Shown one piece after another: positions 15,200 through 22,110 of a DNA stretch of 22,735 bases; within the stretch, counting starts at the first letter, position 1; every line of letters starts with the position of its first letter. Source of the DNA: Candidatus Parcubacteria bacterium (lineage in GTDB: Bacteria > Patescibacteriota > Minisyncoccia > UBA6257 > JAPLYJ01). Location of the stretch: positions 1 to 22,735 of the forward strand of contig JAPLYJ010000043.1 of NCBI GenBank assembly GCA_026395655.1, given 5' to 3'. Position numbers and translations under genes: made by a program. A model generated the notes under the pieces. That model did not search any database, had not been told where the DNA came from, and worked only from the letters and a program-made list of their open reading frames with translations.

Positions 15200-16264
15200 T
15201 TAACTTTGATGTTTTGCAAACACATTTTTAACATAATCTTGATCCTCTTTTTCTTGATAAGCTTGCCTATAACTTGAAGGATTTATAAGATCTAAATCTT
15301 CTTTTATTTTTTTTGCTAAATGGAACGCAAAATTTACAGCTACAGCATTACCAATCATTTTATAGCCGTCAGCTATATTATAATATTTAAAAATAAAATC
15401 ATCTGGAAATGTTTGTATTCTTGCGCATTCTCTAACTGTAAGACGGCGATATAGATGCTCTTTACCCAAAACAAAAATTCTTTTATTCTGTTCAATAAAT
15501 TCCATCTTGGGCGCTTGAGGATGAATAGGGGCATGACGACCACCTGCTTGAATCGTAAAAGAAGGTTCATTCCAGCTTCTTACGCGATTTCGAGACATAT
15601 AAATTGTTGAAAATCCACCATTCATATATTCATGATTTGGTATTTTTAATTCCTCTCCATTTGTTTTATTTCCTTCTTTTGCAGGTTTTGCCAAACGTAA
15701 ATCATAAATCGCGTTCTTCAGTACCGGTTTATATTCCTGGGATTTTGGAAATTCAAACTTTTTTCCTAACTTTTTATGGTAACCAATAATGATTACACGA
15801 AGACGATCTTGCGGTACATTATAATCATTCGCATTCAATAATTTATAAGACACCACGTAGCCAGCATTTTCAAATTCTTCAATAATATTTAAAAATGCCT
15901 CTTTGTGCTTAGGGTGCAAAATTCCGGAAACATTTTCAGCTAAAAAAAATTTTGGTTGTTTCTCTTTTAATATACGAATATAATCATAAAATAATTGTCC
16001 TCGTTTATCATTTATACCGCGACCAGCTCCCGCCTCACTCCAACTTTGGCATGGCGGACCACCAATTATTCCGTCAACATCTGGAATTTCAGAAGCTGAA
16101 ACATTTACAATACTTCTTTTGTCTAATTTTGTTTTAGGAAAATTATATTCAAATGTTTCCCATATTACTTTATCAAATTCGTTCGCCCAAATAATATCAA
16201 AACCAGCTTTTTCAAAACCAAGATCTAGCCCACCAGCACCTGAAAATAAAGAAGCTAATTTCAT
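15200..16264 (-). CDS. C5-cytosine DNA methyltransferase (M.HaeIII/M.NgoPII-like, predicted GGCC)
   Basis: It transfers a methyl group from S-adenosylmethionine to C5 of cytosine and protects DNA from the partner nuclease. It has 354 residues with all main motifs in order. Motif I is SLFSGAGGLDLGFEKAGF (5-22). Motif IV is GGPPCQSWSEAG (68-79) with catalytic C72. Motif VI is AENVSG (109-114), motif VIII is PQDRLRVIIIGY, and motif X is KMIGNAVAVNFAFHLA. The recognition region reads MSRNRVRSWNEPSFTIQAGG followed by HPQAPKM. As I remember M.HaeIII and M.NgoPII, this region is very similar, so GGCC is the predicted target. It begins 1 base after the nuclease gene. The C-terminus has a short charged extension. 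Confidence 0.93.
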   Translation of the reverse strand: MKLASLFSGAGGLDLGFEKAGFDIIWANEFDKVIWETFEYNFPKTKLDKRSIVNVSASEIPDVDGIIGGPPCQSWSEAGAGRGINDKRGQLFYDYIRILKEKQPKFFLAENVSGILHPKHKEAFLNIIEEFENAGYVVSYKLLNANDYNVPQDRLRVIIIGYHKKLGKKFEFPKSQEYKPVLKNAIYDLRLAKPAKEGNKTNGEELKIPNHEYMNGGFSTIYMSRNRVRSWNEPSFTIQAGGRHAPIHPQAPKMEFIEQNKRIFVLGKEHLYRRLTVRECARIQTFPDDFIFKYYNIADGYKMIGNAVAVNFAFHLAKKIKEDLDLINPSSYRQAYQEKEDQDYVKNVFAKHQS

Positions 16265-16265
16265 A

Positions 16266-17114
16266 TTATTTACTAAAATTTAAAAGTTTCGCCTCTAATA
16301 ATTTAGCAGGATTGTTCGGCGACTTAATTTTTATATCTTTAATAAAAAATTTATCGCTAACAAGTTTCTCTAAATTTTCCCTGTCTTTTTCTGGAAAAAG
16401 TAAATATTTTTCTTTTAACATAATTACATTAACAGAAAATTCTGCATTTTGATCAATAGGTGCAACATAATTAAAGGTTTTTATTGGATTTTCTATCCCC
16501 CACATGCCACGAATGCGCAAATAAGTAATTCCGAGTGGATCAACTCTATTGACTCTGCCTAATTCATCTGTTTGAGATAATTCAATATCTTGCAATGCAT
16601 TTATCCCTCTTAATACTTTATCTCTAACTTTTTCATAAATTTCTTTACTTGCCGCGTAACAATTACCATAGACAAACCAAAGAGCTTTTAATCTATTTTC
16701 TTTTAAAACTCCAATGGCATAAACTAAATCTTTTTCCTCCCAATCCTCACAATTACGACAAGCAAATGTAATCATGGGGCTATCAAAAAACAATTTGTCT
16801 TTAGGATATGAGCTATTTAATGCAATTCCAGAATGCAAATCTTCAATTTTTTTTACTTCGATTGCGTCACCTTGCTTGATTATAATATCTGGTGGATTAT
16901 TTTGATTTCCAATATAAGCAAAATATTTACTATAAATTTTATTTTTATTTTCTATGTTATTTTCATCAAAAGAATTACAAAATAAATCTTTTACATAGAA
17001 TTCCAAAGCATTCCCCATACTGTTTGCCCTGTTAACAACACTATAGCAAGAAGCTAAATTTGTAATCGGTTTTTTTATTAAATTCGTAATTGCTATTAGT
17101 AGATTTGTTTCCAT
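16266..17114 (-). CDS. Type II restriction endonuclease, NgoPII family (predicted GGCC)
   Basis: It cuts unmethylated DNA and is paired with the methyltransferase 1 base downstream. It has 282 residues. The beginning, including the NRANSMGNALEFYVKDLF stretch (28-45), resembles the NgoPII nuclease family. The PD-(D/E)xK active site is visible as PPD76 in NPPDIIIKQGD and E86-V-K88 in AIEVKK. ACRNCEDWEEKDLVYAIG (118-135) follows, then GMWGIENP about two-thirds along. The nuclease gene comes first in the pair, and no controller gene is seen. Unlike neighbouring genes, the start has purine-rich GGGAGG and GAGGG stretches upstream on the minus strand. Together with the flanking 49-base repeat this suggests recent acquisition. 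Confidence 0.88.
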   Translation of the reverse strand: METNLLIAITNLIKKPITNLASCYSVVNRANSMGNALEFYVKDLFCNSFDENNIENKNKIYSKYFAYIGNQNNPPDIIIKQGDAIEVKKIEDLHSGIALNSSYPKDKLFFDSPMITFACRNCEDWEEKDLVYAIGVLKENRLKALWFVYGNCYAASKEIYEKVRDKVLRGINALQDIELSQTDELGRVNRVDPLGITYLRIRGMWGIENPIKTFNYVAPIDQNAEFSVNVIMLKEKYLLFPEKDRENLEKLVSDKFFIKDIKIKSPNNPAKLLEAKLLNFSK

Positions 17115-17239
17115 AGTTTATCTTTCCCTCAATGTTATTTTTACCTCCCATAATTTTAATCATTTAATAATATCACAATAATCTACTATGCTTCTAATAT
17201 AATGATACTAAATAAATTGGAATCAATCAATTAGAATAA

Positions 17240-17267
17240 AAAATAATCCAAATACTTTAAAAGTCAA
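17240..17267 (-). promoter_or_regulatory. Possible promoter of the restriction-modification pair
   Basis: The -35 TTGACT (17262-17267), a 16-base spacer and TATTTT (17240-17245) lie on the minus strand. The -35 is in the right repeat copy, just past the stop of the 1178-residue gene. It would give a leader of about 120 bases. An alternative is TTGATT with a 19-base spacer to TATATT further downstream, so the choice is uncertain. Confidence 0.35.
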
Positions 17268-17300
17268 ACTAAAAAACTGGAATGGAAATTATTTTTTCTT
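17252..17300. repeat. Right copy of the 49-base direct repeat
   Basis: This is the original copy: 17269-17300 encodes the C-terminal IISIPVF and stop of the surface protein, and 17252-17268 is downstream sequence. Together with 15129-15177 it brackets 2074 bases (15178-17251) holding only the two restriction-modification genes. No inverted repeats or transposase are seen at the cassette ends. Confidence 0.85.
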
Positions 17301-20300
17301 CAGAAAACCCAGACATTAAATCCATGTTATTAATACCTCTAATCGTAAAATGATATTCATTAGTTGTGCCGAAGACATATTCAGGTAAAGCGCTAACAGC
17401 TAATTCATAAAAATATTTATTATTTTCTTCAGTCAATTGGCTCAGTGTCAAAGGTAAGGCATAAATCGTACCGTCTGGTTTGTGATAATTAATCTCATAT
17501 CTTAATTTTTTTTGCACTGGATCTACTTCCCAACTTAAAAGCAATTTTTGATTAGATGTATATATTACTTGTAAATTACCAGGGATACTTGAAGCATGAA
17601 AAACCTTATTAGCATTGTAATAATATTTAGTATTGTCTTTTTTTACTAATTGCAAATAATAAAACGAACCAGTGTAAGCATAATATCCTACCGTAATATA
17701 ATCATCTCTTGTAAAGTCAGAAAATCTCTTATAAACTCTGCCGTCTTTGTTCATTAAACCATAAAGATCTATTACCATATGATTATTACTAGGTAAATAA
17801 CGGAGATTATAGGCTATATTTCTAGTTCCACCATATGCAGCAGTGCATTTAGAGGGATCACTATGCGGTAAAATTAAGCTACCAACCGATGTAGGGTAAT
17901 CACCGCAATTATTGTAATAAAGAAGCAAACTTTCTATTTCCGGATTATTTTCATAATCAGGTACCCAACCACCTGTTAAAGCAGCATCGGGTACTTCTCG
18001 ATTAAGATAAAACACCATAGTAGACCAAGCGCCTGGCTCTGATTCACTCAAGCTTTGAATAAAAGGAAAACTTAAATAATCAAAATCTAAAAACAAACGA
18101 GGATCATCTTCTGACAAAGCATGCCAAGCAAGATTGCTAACATAATCTGTAGGAGAAGGTTCTTCTGCTACAAATTCACTATTCAAAGATTTAGGCGAAC
18201 CCCAAATTCCATTATTTTCCAATCCTGCATATGTATGCCAAGAGAAATCTGAATTTCTTTCCATGGTTTTTTTACTTTCATTGTCTCCGGCAGGCCAATT
18301 TTTAGCTTCTCCCACATCAGCAATGACTCTATCCAATAATAAACAATTATTGTCAAAAAGAACTAATTGCTCATCATTGTTAGATAAAGATCCTGTATAA
18401 ATTAAATCAGCTGATATATTAGGCACGCTATCATCATTAGTTCTCTCTAAAAGATAAAAGCCATGAGCTGGTAGTATTGTATTTTCATTGTTTTGACCAA
18501 AAACAACTTTTATCTGATTACTTTTATCTAATAATTGATAATCTTTTAAATCAATTCCCTGATCTGATATATTTTGCAATTCAATCCATTCATCGTTAGC
18601 ACTATTTAAACTCCCCATCCAAGCTATTTCGCTAAAAATGACAGAGTGAGAAGGAGGTAATGCATTATTCTCTAGAGAACAATATGTAATTTCAAGTATA
18701 CCATCATCAGTTGTAGTTGGTGTAGTTGTTGGAGTAGTCGTCGGTGTTGTTGTTGGTGTGGTAGTTGGTGTTGTAGTTGGTGTTGTAGTTGGAGTGGTCG
18801 TTGGTGTAGTTGTTGGAGTGGTTGTTGGAGTTGTGGTCGGCGTGGTTGTAGGGATAACAATTATTCCTCCTCCACCTCCTCCTCCAGACGTAGGAGGTAC
18901 ATATGCAGGAGAATTACTTCTTCTAGGAGTACCATCTTCAACACTAGAAGTATGCCAACTAGACCCTATATCATCACGTTCCATGGTTAAATGTTTGCTA
19001 GAATCTCCTCCTACCCAATCAGGTCTAGCTAATATCTTATCAACTAATACGCAACTAGTATTAAATAATTCCAAACCATCTTCACTGTTATTCAATCCAC
19101 CTGTATAAATAGCATCTGCTAATACTCCAGGAACAGAATTATCATCTGTTCTCTCTAGAAGATAATATCCAAAAGAAGATATCGAAGCATTTACAGGAAA
19201 AACAAATCTAATATTGTCTTTTTCGCTAATTAATTGCCAACCAGATAAATTAATAGTTTGGCTTGAAGTATTTTTTAATTCTATCCATTCGTCACTTGCA
19301 GAAACGCTACTACCCATCCAAGCTACTTCATTAAGAACTATCGCATTTGATTGATATGGATTTTGTTCTAACCAAATACAATCTGCTTTTTGTACTGTAA
19401 GCGTTGGTGAAGTATTTTTTTCTTCTATTACAGGAGTTGTTGTCACTGTAATTTTAGGTTCTGTTGTCTTAGTCTCTGTTTTCACCACGGGTTTAACAAC
19501 AACCGGTTTTGTAGTTGTAGTAGTTTTACTAGTAGTGGTAACTGTTTTGCTAGTAGTTGTGGCAACCTTAACACTTGTTGGTGTGGTTTTTTTAACACTT
19601 GTAGCAACTACTGGTTTAACTACTGGCTTGCTACTTGAAACAGTAGTCGTTTTAGTACTAGTCACTGTATTTATTTTTTGACTAGGTACAAAAACGTAAT
19701 CATTTTGATTTTTAAATATTCCATCCCACCAACTACCAAATACCGTACTTAAATTAGCTAAAAGATTAGCGCTATTACGCGATAAAAAAGCTTGATCATT
19801 TTTATATTTAGCTACATCTTTAAAAAATAAATTTAATAAGCCAGCACCCGTTGATACTGCTTTCGGAGATAAGTGTTGCCAATAATCATTATTTACTTCA
19901 GGATCATTTAAAGAATATACATCAGGGCCACTTAATAATCTAAAAACAAAACTTCCCCTTGTAGCTAAACGAAAAGTTTTGTTGTTTTCATCATATCCAT
20001 ATATATATTTATCAGCCGCAGTTTCTAAAATGGTAACAGGAAAAGCATATTCACCTGATCTGATCGTGTCTTCGCTGTAAAAATATTTATTACTGTAGTT
20101 AGCTGATATATTAAAAATTTCATCTAAAGAATTCGCAGAAATTAAAGGGTAATTCTGGCGAGCTAAATCAGCTCCAAAGTTAGCTACATTTTGAGGTGAA
20201 AATTTTCCAGTCCAATCCTCATAATACGAAGAAGACATGGATAACCCTCCATGAGGATTTTGGCGCGTATGAGCTGGGACATAAGCATCCTGAATCAAAT

Positions 20301-20805
20301 GCATGATATGCCCTAAAGCATAAAAAGCTTCTTTCTTATTTCCTTTAATATATTCATAAACAGCTCTTTCCCATGTTTGATTGTTATCTGTTTTACTAGC
20401 TGATTGGGTTAAACTAGCCAGCCATTGGCTTGGATCTATCACAAAACTATGACTACCAAAAGCAATTTGATATACTTTGTTATTACTCCAAGCTAAAGAT
20501 GTTAACCCGATTTTTTCACCTAAAATATCTTTAAACCAACCTCTATTAAAAACAGGATCGTAAGCATGATTAAACCAACGATATCCACCATCTTCTTCAA
20601 CAGATCCAGAAATCAACCATTCTTTTTCTTGGTTATTTAAAGTCTGAGTTGGAAATTTAATATTATAAAATTGAGCAGAAGAAATTGATAAATATGAATG
20701 TGTACTATTCGATCCATACCCGTGAGCAAAAACAGGAAAAATTAATAATAAAAATCCAAAAATAATACCTACAAAAAACCGGCCGGGTTTCAATATATTT
20801 TCCAT
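17269..20805 (-). CDS. Secreted zinc phospholipase C-like protein with two lamin-tail domains
   Basis: It has 1178 residues. A signal peptide (about 1-27, FGFLLLIFPVFA) ends before HGYG. Residues about 28-375 resemble the zinc phospholipase C/S1-P1 nuclease fold. H169, D173 and H179 in HLIQDAYVPAH reproduce the H-x3-D-x5-H ligand spacing, and H36, H80 and E196 are further candidates. One expected ligand (H-x3-E) is not evident, so activity is uncertain. A Thr/Val/Lys linker follows. Lamin-tail domain 1 (about 485-645) and domain 2 (about 725-880) share EVAWMGS/EIAWMGS, DEWIEL, YLLER and TMER. Between them lie Gly7 and 12 PTTT repeats (652-699). The last 290 residues include an FN3-like end (about 1070-1178). 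No cell-wall anchor is seen. Its start overlaps the preceding gene by 16 bases, suggesting coupled translation. A role in surface contact or lipid/nucleic acid breakdown is inference. Confidence 0.87.
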   Translation of the reverse strand: MENILKPGRFFVGIIFGFLLLIFPVFAHGYGSNSTHSYLSISSAQFYNIKFPTQTLNNQEKEWLISGSVEEDGGYRWFNHAYDPVFNRGWFKDILGEKIGLTSLAWSNNKVYQIAFGSHSFVIDPSQWLASLTQSASKTDNNQTWERAVYEYIKGNKKEAFYALGHIMHLIQDAYVPAHTRQNPHGGLSMSSSYYEDWTGKFSPQNVANFGADLARQNYPLISANSLDEIFNISANYSNKYFYSEDTIRSGEYAFPVTILETAADKYIYGYDENNKTFRLATRGSFVFRLLSGPDVYSLNDPEVNNDYWQHLSPKAVSTGAGLLNLFFKDVAKYKNDQAFLSRNSANLLANLSTVFGSWWDGIFKNQNDYVFVPSQKINTVTSTKTTTVSSSKPVVKPVVATSVKKTTPTSVKVATTTSKTVTTTSKTTTTTKPVVVKPVVKTETKTTEPKITVTTTPVIEEKNTSPTLTVQKADCIWLEQNPYQSNAIVLNEVAWMGSSVSASDEWIELKNTSSQTINLSGWQLISEKDNIRFVFPVNASISSFGYYLLERTDDNSVPGVLADAIYTGGLNNSEDGLELFNTSCVLVDKILARPDWVGGDSSKHLTMERDDIGSSWHTSSVEDGTPRRSNSPAYVPPTSGGGGGGGIIVIPTTTPTTTPTTTPTTTPTTTPTTTPTTTPTTTPTTTPTTTPTTTPTTTDDGILEITYCSLENNALPPSHSVIFSEIAWMGSLNSANDEWIELQNISDQGIDLKDYQLLDKSNQIKVVFGQNNENTILPAHGFYLLERTNDDSVPNISADLIYTGSLSNNDEQLVLFDNNCLLLDRVIADVGEAKNWPAGDNESKKTMERNSDFSWHTYAGLENNGIWGSPKSLNSEFVAEEPSPTDYVSNLAWHALSEDDPRLFLDFDYLSFPFIQSLSESEPGAWSTMVFYLNREVPDAALTGGWVPDYENNPEIESLLLYYNNCGDYPTSVGSLILPHSDPSKCTAAYGGTRNIAYNLRYLPSNNHMVIDLYGLMNKDGRVYKRFSDFTRDDYITVGYYAYTGSFYYLQLVKKDNTKYYYNANKVFHASSIPGNLQVIYTSNQKLLLSWEVDPVQKKLRYEINYHKPDGTIYALPLTLSQLTEENNKYFYELAVSALPEYVFGTTNEYHFTIRGINNMDLMSGFSEEKIISIPVF
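18709..18852 (-). repeat. Twelve tandem 12-base units encoding PTTT
   Basis: Proline codons fall every 12 bases from 18718 to 18850, giving 12 units of Pro-Thr-Thr-Thr. Thr codons vary between ACA, ACT, ACC and ACG, so the repeat is degenerate in DNA but exact in protein. It forms an extended linker between the two lamin-tail domains and is preceded by seven glycines (about 18867-18890). Confidence 0.9.
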
Positions 20806-21326
20806 ATTGAGGTAATTATTTTTATTTTGTTTCGCTCTAATATGGAGACAGGTTTTTTAAAGGAAAAAATAGTTTCCTTTTCTAACCCATCGCCGACCGG
20901 TACTAGTAAATAATACAAATTATCGTTTTCCTGGCGCCATTCTTGATTAGATGTTTTAATTTTTTCTACTTCTTTAAGTAGCTCTGACCATTGACCCTGT
21001 TCTTTAATTGATTGATAATAAGCCAACATTTTAGCTTGTTTTTCTAAGGCATAATACTGGCTAGCTTTATTTAGATCCTCTTTTTCTAAAGCATCAAAAA
21101 ATAAAGCTAAGGTTTCTTGAGGGGTATTACCACCATTTGCATCTTTAATCATTAAATCTTCCTGCTTTTCTAATTCTAGCGTTAAAACCTTACTGATATT
21201 TTTAGAAGCAACCTCCTTTTTAGCATTTGTAACTACAAAAAAAGCTGTTAAAAGAACAGCCCCCAAAACAAATATTGCTAACAATATGTATTTAAAATTT
21301 TTAAAAGAGATTTTTAACTTTATCAT
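20790..21326 (-). CDS. Small membrane-anchored protein of unknown function
   Basis: It has 178 residues. A basic N-terminus (MIKLKISFKNFK) and one membrane segment (about 13-34, YILLAIFVLGAVLLTAFFVV) are followed by a charged helical domain outside or inside the membrane. TPQETLALFFDALEKEDLNKASQYY (split around residues 68-92) resembles the start of NTF2-like or DUF4878-type domains, a weak match from memory. The end is strand-rich (LYYLLVPVG, TIFSFKKPV, KIITSIWKIY). Its last 16 bases overlap the start of the phospholipase C-like gene, so the two are probably translated together and may work together. No Shine-Dalgarno is present; an 8-base hairpin ends directly at the ATG. Confidence 0.8.
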   Translation of the reverse strand: MIKLKISFKNFKYILLAIFVLGAVLLTAFFVVTNAKKEVASKNISKVLTLELEKQEDLMIKDANGGNTPQETLALFFDALEKEDLNKASQYYALEKQAKMLAYYQSIKEQGQWSELLKEVEKIKTSNQEWRQENDNLYYLLVPVGDGLEKETIFSFKKPVSILERNKIKIITSIWKIY

Positions 21327-21352
21327 GGGTTTGAAAAGAAGATATCAAACCC
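21327..21352 (-). promoter_or_regulatory. Start-codon hairpin
   Basis: On the minus strand GGGTTTGA (21345-21352) pairs perfectly with TCAAACCC (21327-21334) across a 10-base loop. The stem ends next to the ATG at 21326. It could block ribosome access or mark an open site when melted. Confidence 0.5.
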
Positions 21353-21369
21353 CTTATATAGAGAGTCTT

Positions 21370-21459
21370 GGTACAATATTCTGGCAATTTTTTAATTTTA
21401 AAAGAATTAAAAAATAAAAACAGCAGAGGGGTTAGTTAATAAGCCAGAATACTGTACCC
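21370..21459 (-). promoter_or_regulatory. Long leader helix, 16 base pairs
   Basis: On the minus strand GGTACAGTATTCTGGC (21443-21458) pairs with GCCAGAATATTGTACC (21370-21385), with one G-U wobble and no mismatch. On the plus strand the same site would be a C-A mismatch, so the minus-strand RNA is favoured. A nested 10-base A/T stem (21388-21397 with 21405-21414) would take up the U-run of the terminator. The 5' arm lies in the terminator loop, so the two folds compete or form a pseudoknot. Confidence 0.55.
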
Positions 21460-21476
21460 AAACCCCCTACCTGCTG
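21409..21476 (-). terminator. Intrinsic terminator inside the leader (possible attenuator)
   Basis: On the minus strand CAGCAGGTAGGGGGTT (21461-21476) pairs with AACCCCTCTGCTG (21421-21433), with a small bulge, and is followed by TTTTTATTTTTT (21409-21420). It lies downstream of the promoter at 21497-21525 and upstream of the gene starting at 21326. It would therefore stop transcripts early unless refolded. It could also end read-through from the regulator gene at 21580. Confidence 0.65.
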
Positions 21477-21496
21477 TAAATAATATCTTGATTTCT

Positions 21497-21525
21497 AAAA
21501 TAGAAAAATATCAGCTAAAAGTCAA
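21497..21525 (-). promoter_or_regulatory. Promoter of the membrane protein/phospholipase C-like pair
   Basis: The -35 TTGACT (21520-21525), a 17-base spacer and the -10 TATTTT (21497-21502) lie on the minus strand. The start of transcription would be near 21489, giving a leader of about 160 bases. Confidence 0.55.
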
Positions 21526-21579
21526 GCCCTATTTTTTATGTTACTATTTTTATCCGAACGGACAATTATAGTAGCAAGG

Positions 21580-22101
21580 TTATTTTTTAAAGATAGCATC
21601 AATTTTTTTATTCATTGGTAAAGAAAAATAATGTACATATTTTAAAATACCTCGTGTTTTTAAAATTTTAAAAAAGTGTTTATTTAAAAAACGCCGGCTA
21701 ACCCACACACTTCTCTGTAATTGCTTAAACCCTGTTTTAATTAGTAAATGCCTCAACCAAACCCTTTTAGGACTTTCTTTTTCAGGAACATCAAAAGTCA
21801 CTAAAGAAGCTCTGTGATTTTTTAAATTACCAGAACAAAAATTTTCTTCTTCTAATTGATTTAATTTAATACGTCCTTTGTCTGTTAGTTTCCAATAAGC
21901 GATTCTATTAGGTCCTTGAGTATCTATTAGACCTAAAGTTTTTAAACGATTTAAAATAGCTGAAAGCGAGCGCTTCTTAAATACAATATGTTTTTTTAAA
22001 TGAGAACCGATCTCTTCAAAACTCGCTTTACGTACGCCATGCAAAAAACGCAAAACACGATAAGATGTTTTCATGCTATCTGTTTCTTTTCCCTCTGCCA
22101 T
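21580..22101 (-). CDS. PaaX-like transcriptional regulator (winged helix plus Cas2-like domain)
   Basis: It has 173 residues. Residues about 10-85 form a winged helix: SYRVLRFLHGVRKASFEEI, then a recognition helix (SLSAILNRLKTLGLI) and a wing (AYWKLTDKGRIKL). Residues about 97-165 resemble the ferredoxin-like Cas2 fold found in PaaX repressors: SLVTFDVPEKESPKRVWLR and GFKQLQRSVWVSRR. This layout is common in Patescibacteria and is often labelled Cas2, but no CRISPR or other cas gene is present here. It lies 9 bases after glyA. The target is unknown. The promoter and leader of the next two genes lie directly downstream and are a candidate site, which is inference. Confidence 0.8.
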   Translation of the reverse strand: MAEGKETDSMKTSYRVLRFLHGVRKASFEEIGSHLKKHIVFKKRSLSAILNRLKTLGLIDTQGPNRIAYWKLTDKGRIKLNQLEEENFCSGNLKNHRASLVTFDVPEKESPKRVWLRHLLIKTGFKQLQRSVWVSRRFLNKHFFKILKTRGILKYVHYFSLPMNKKIDAIFKK

Positions 22102-22110
22102 TTTTAGATT

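Noticed and set aside
18758..19108. Plus-strand open frame rich in Val-Gly repeats
   Set aside because: It is the reverse-strand shadow of the PTTT repeat and lamin-tail domain 1 in the surface-protein gene.
21370..21459. A 90-base MITE with 16-base terminal inverted repeats
   Set aside because: No target-site duplication is visible, the terminator arm extends beyond the repeat, and the wobble favours RNA pairing. It is kept as an alternative, not as the call.
21327..21490. T-box or known riboswitch
   Set aside because: No T-box sequence (GGTGGNACC type) and no riboswitch core I can name is present, and the downstream genes are not amino-acid or vitamin genes.
21548..21568. Small GTCCGTTCGGAT hairpin after the regulator gene as a terminator
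   Set aside because: The stem is only 4-5 pairs with one wobble and is followed by an A-run, not a U-run, on the minus strand.
21580..22101. Cas2 nuclease of a CRISPR system
   Set aside because: The N-terminal winged helix marks a PaaX-type regulator. No cas genes or repeat-spacer array are in the window.
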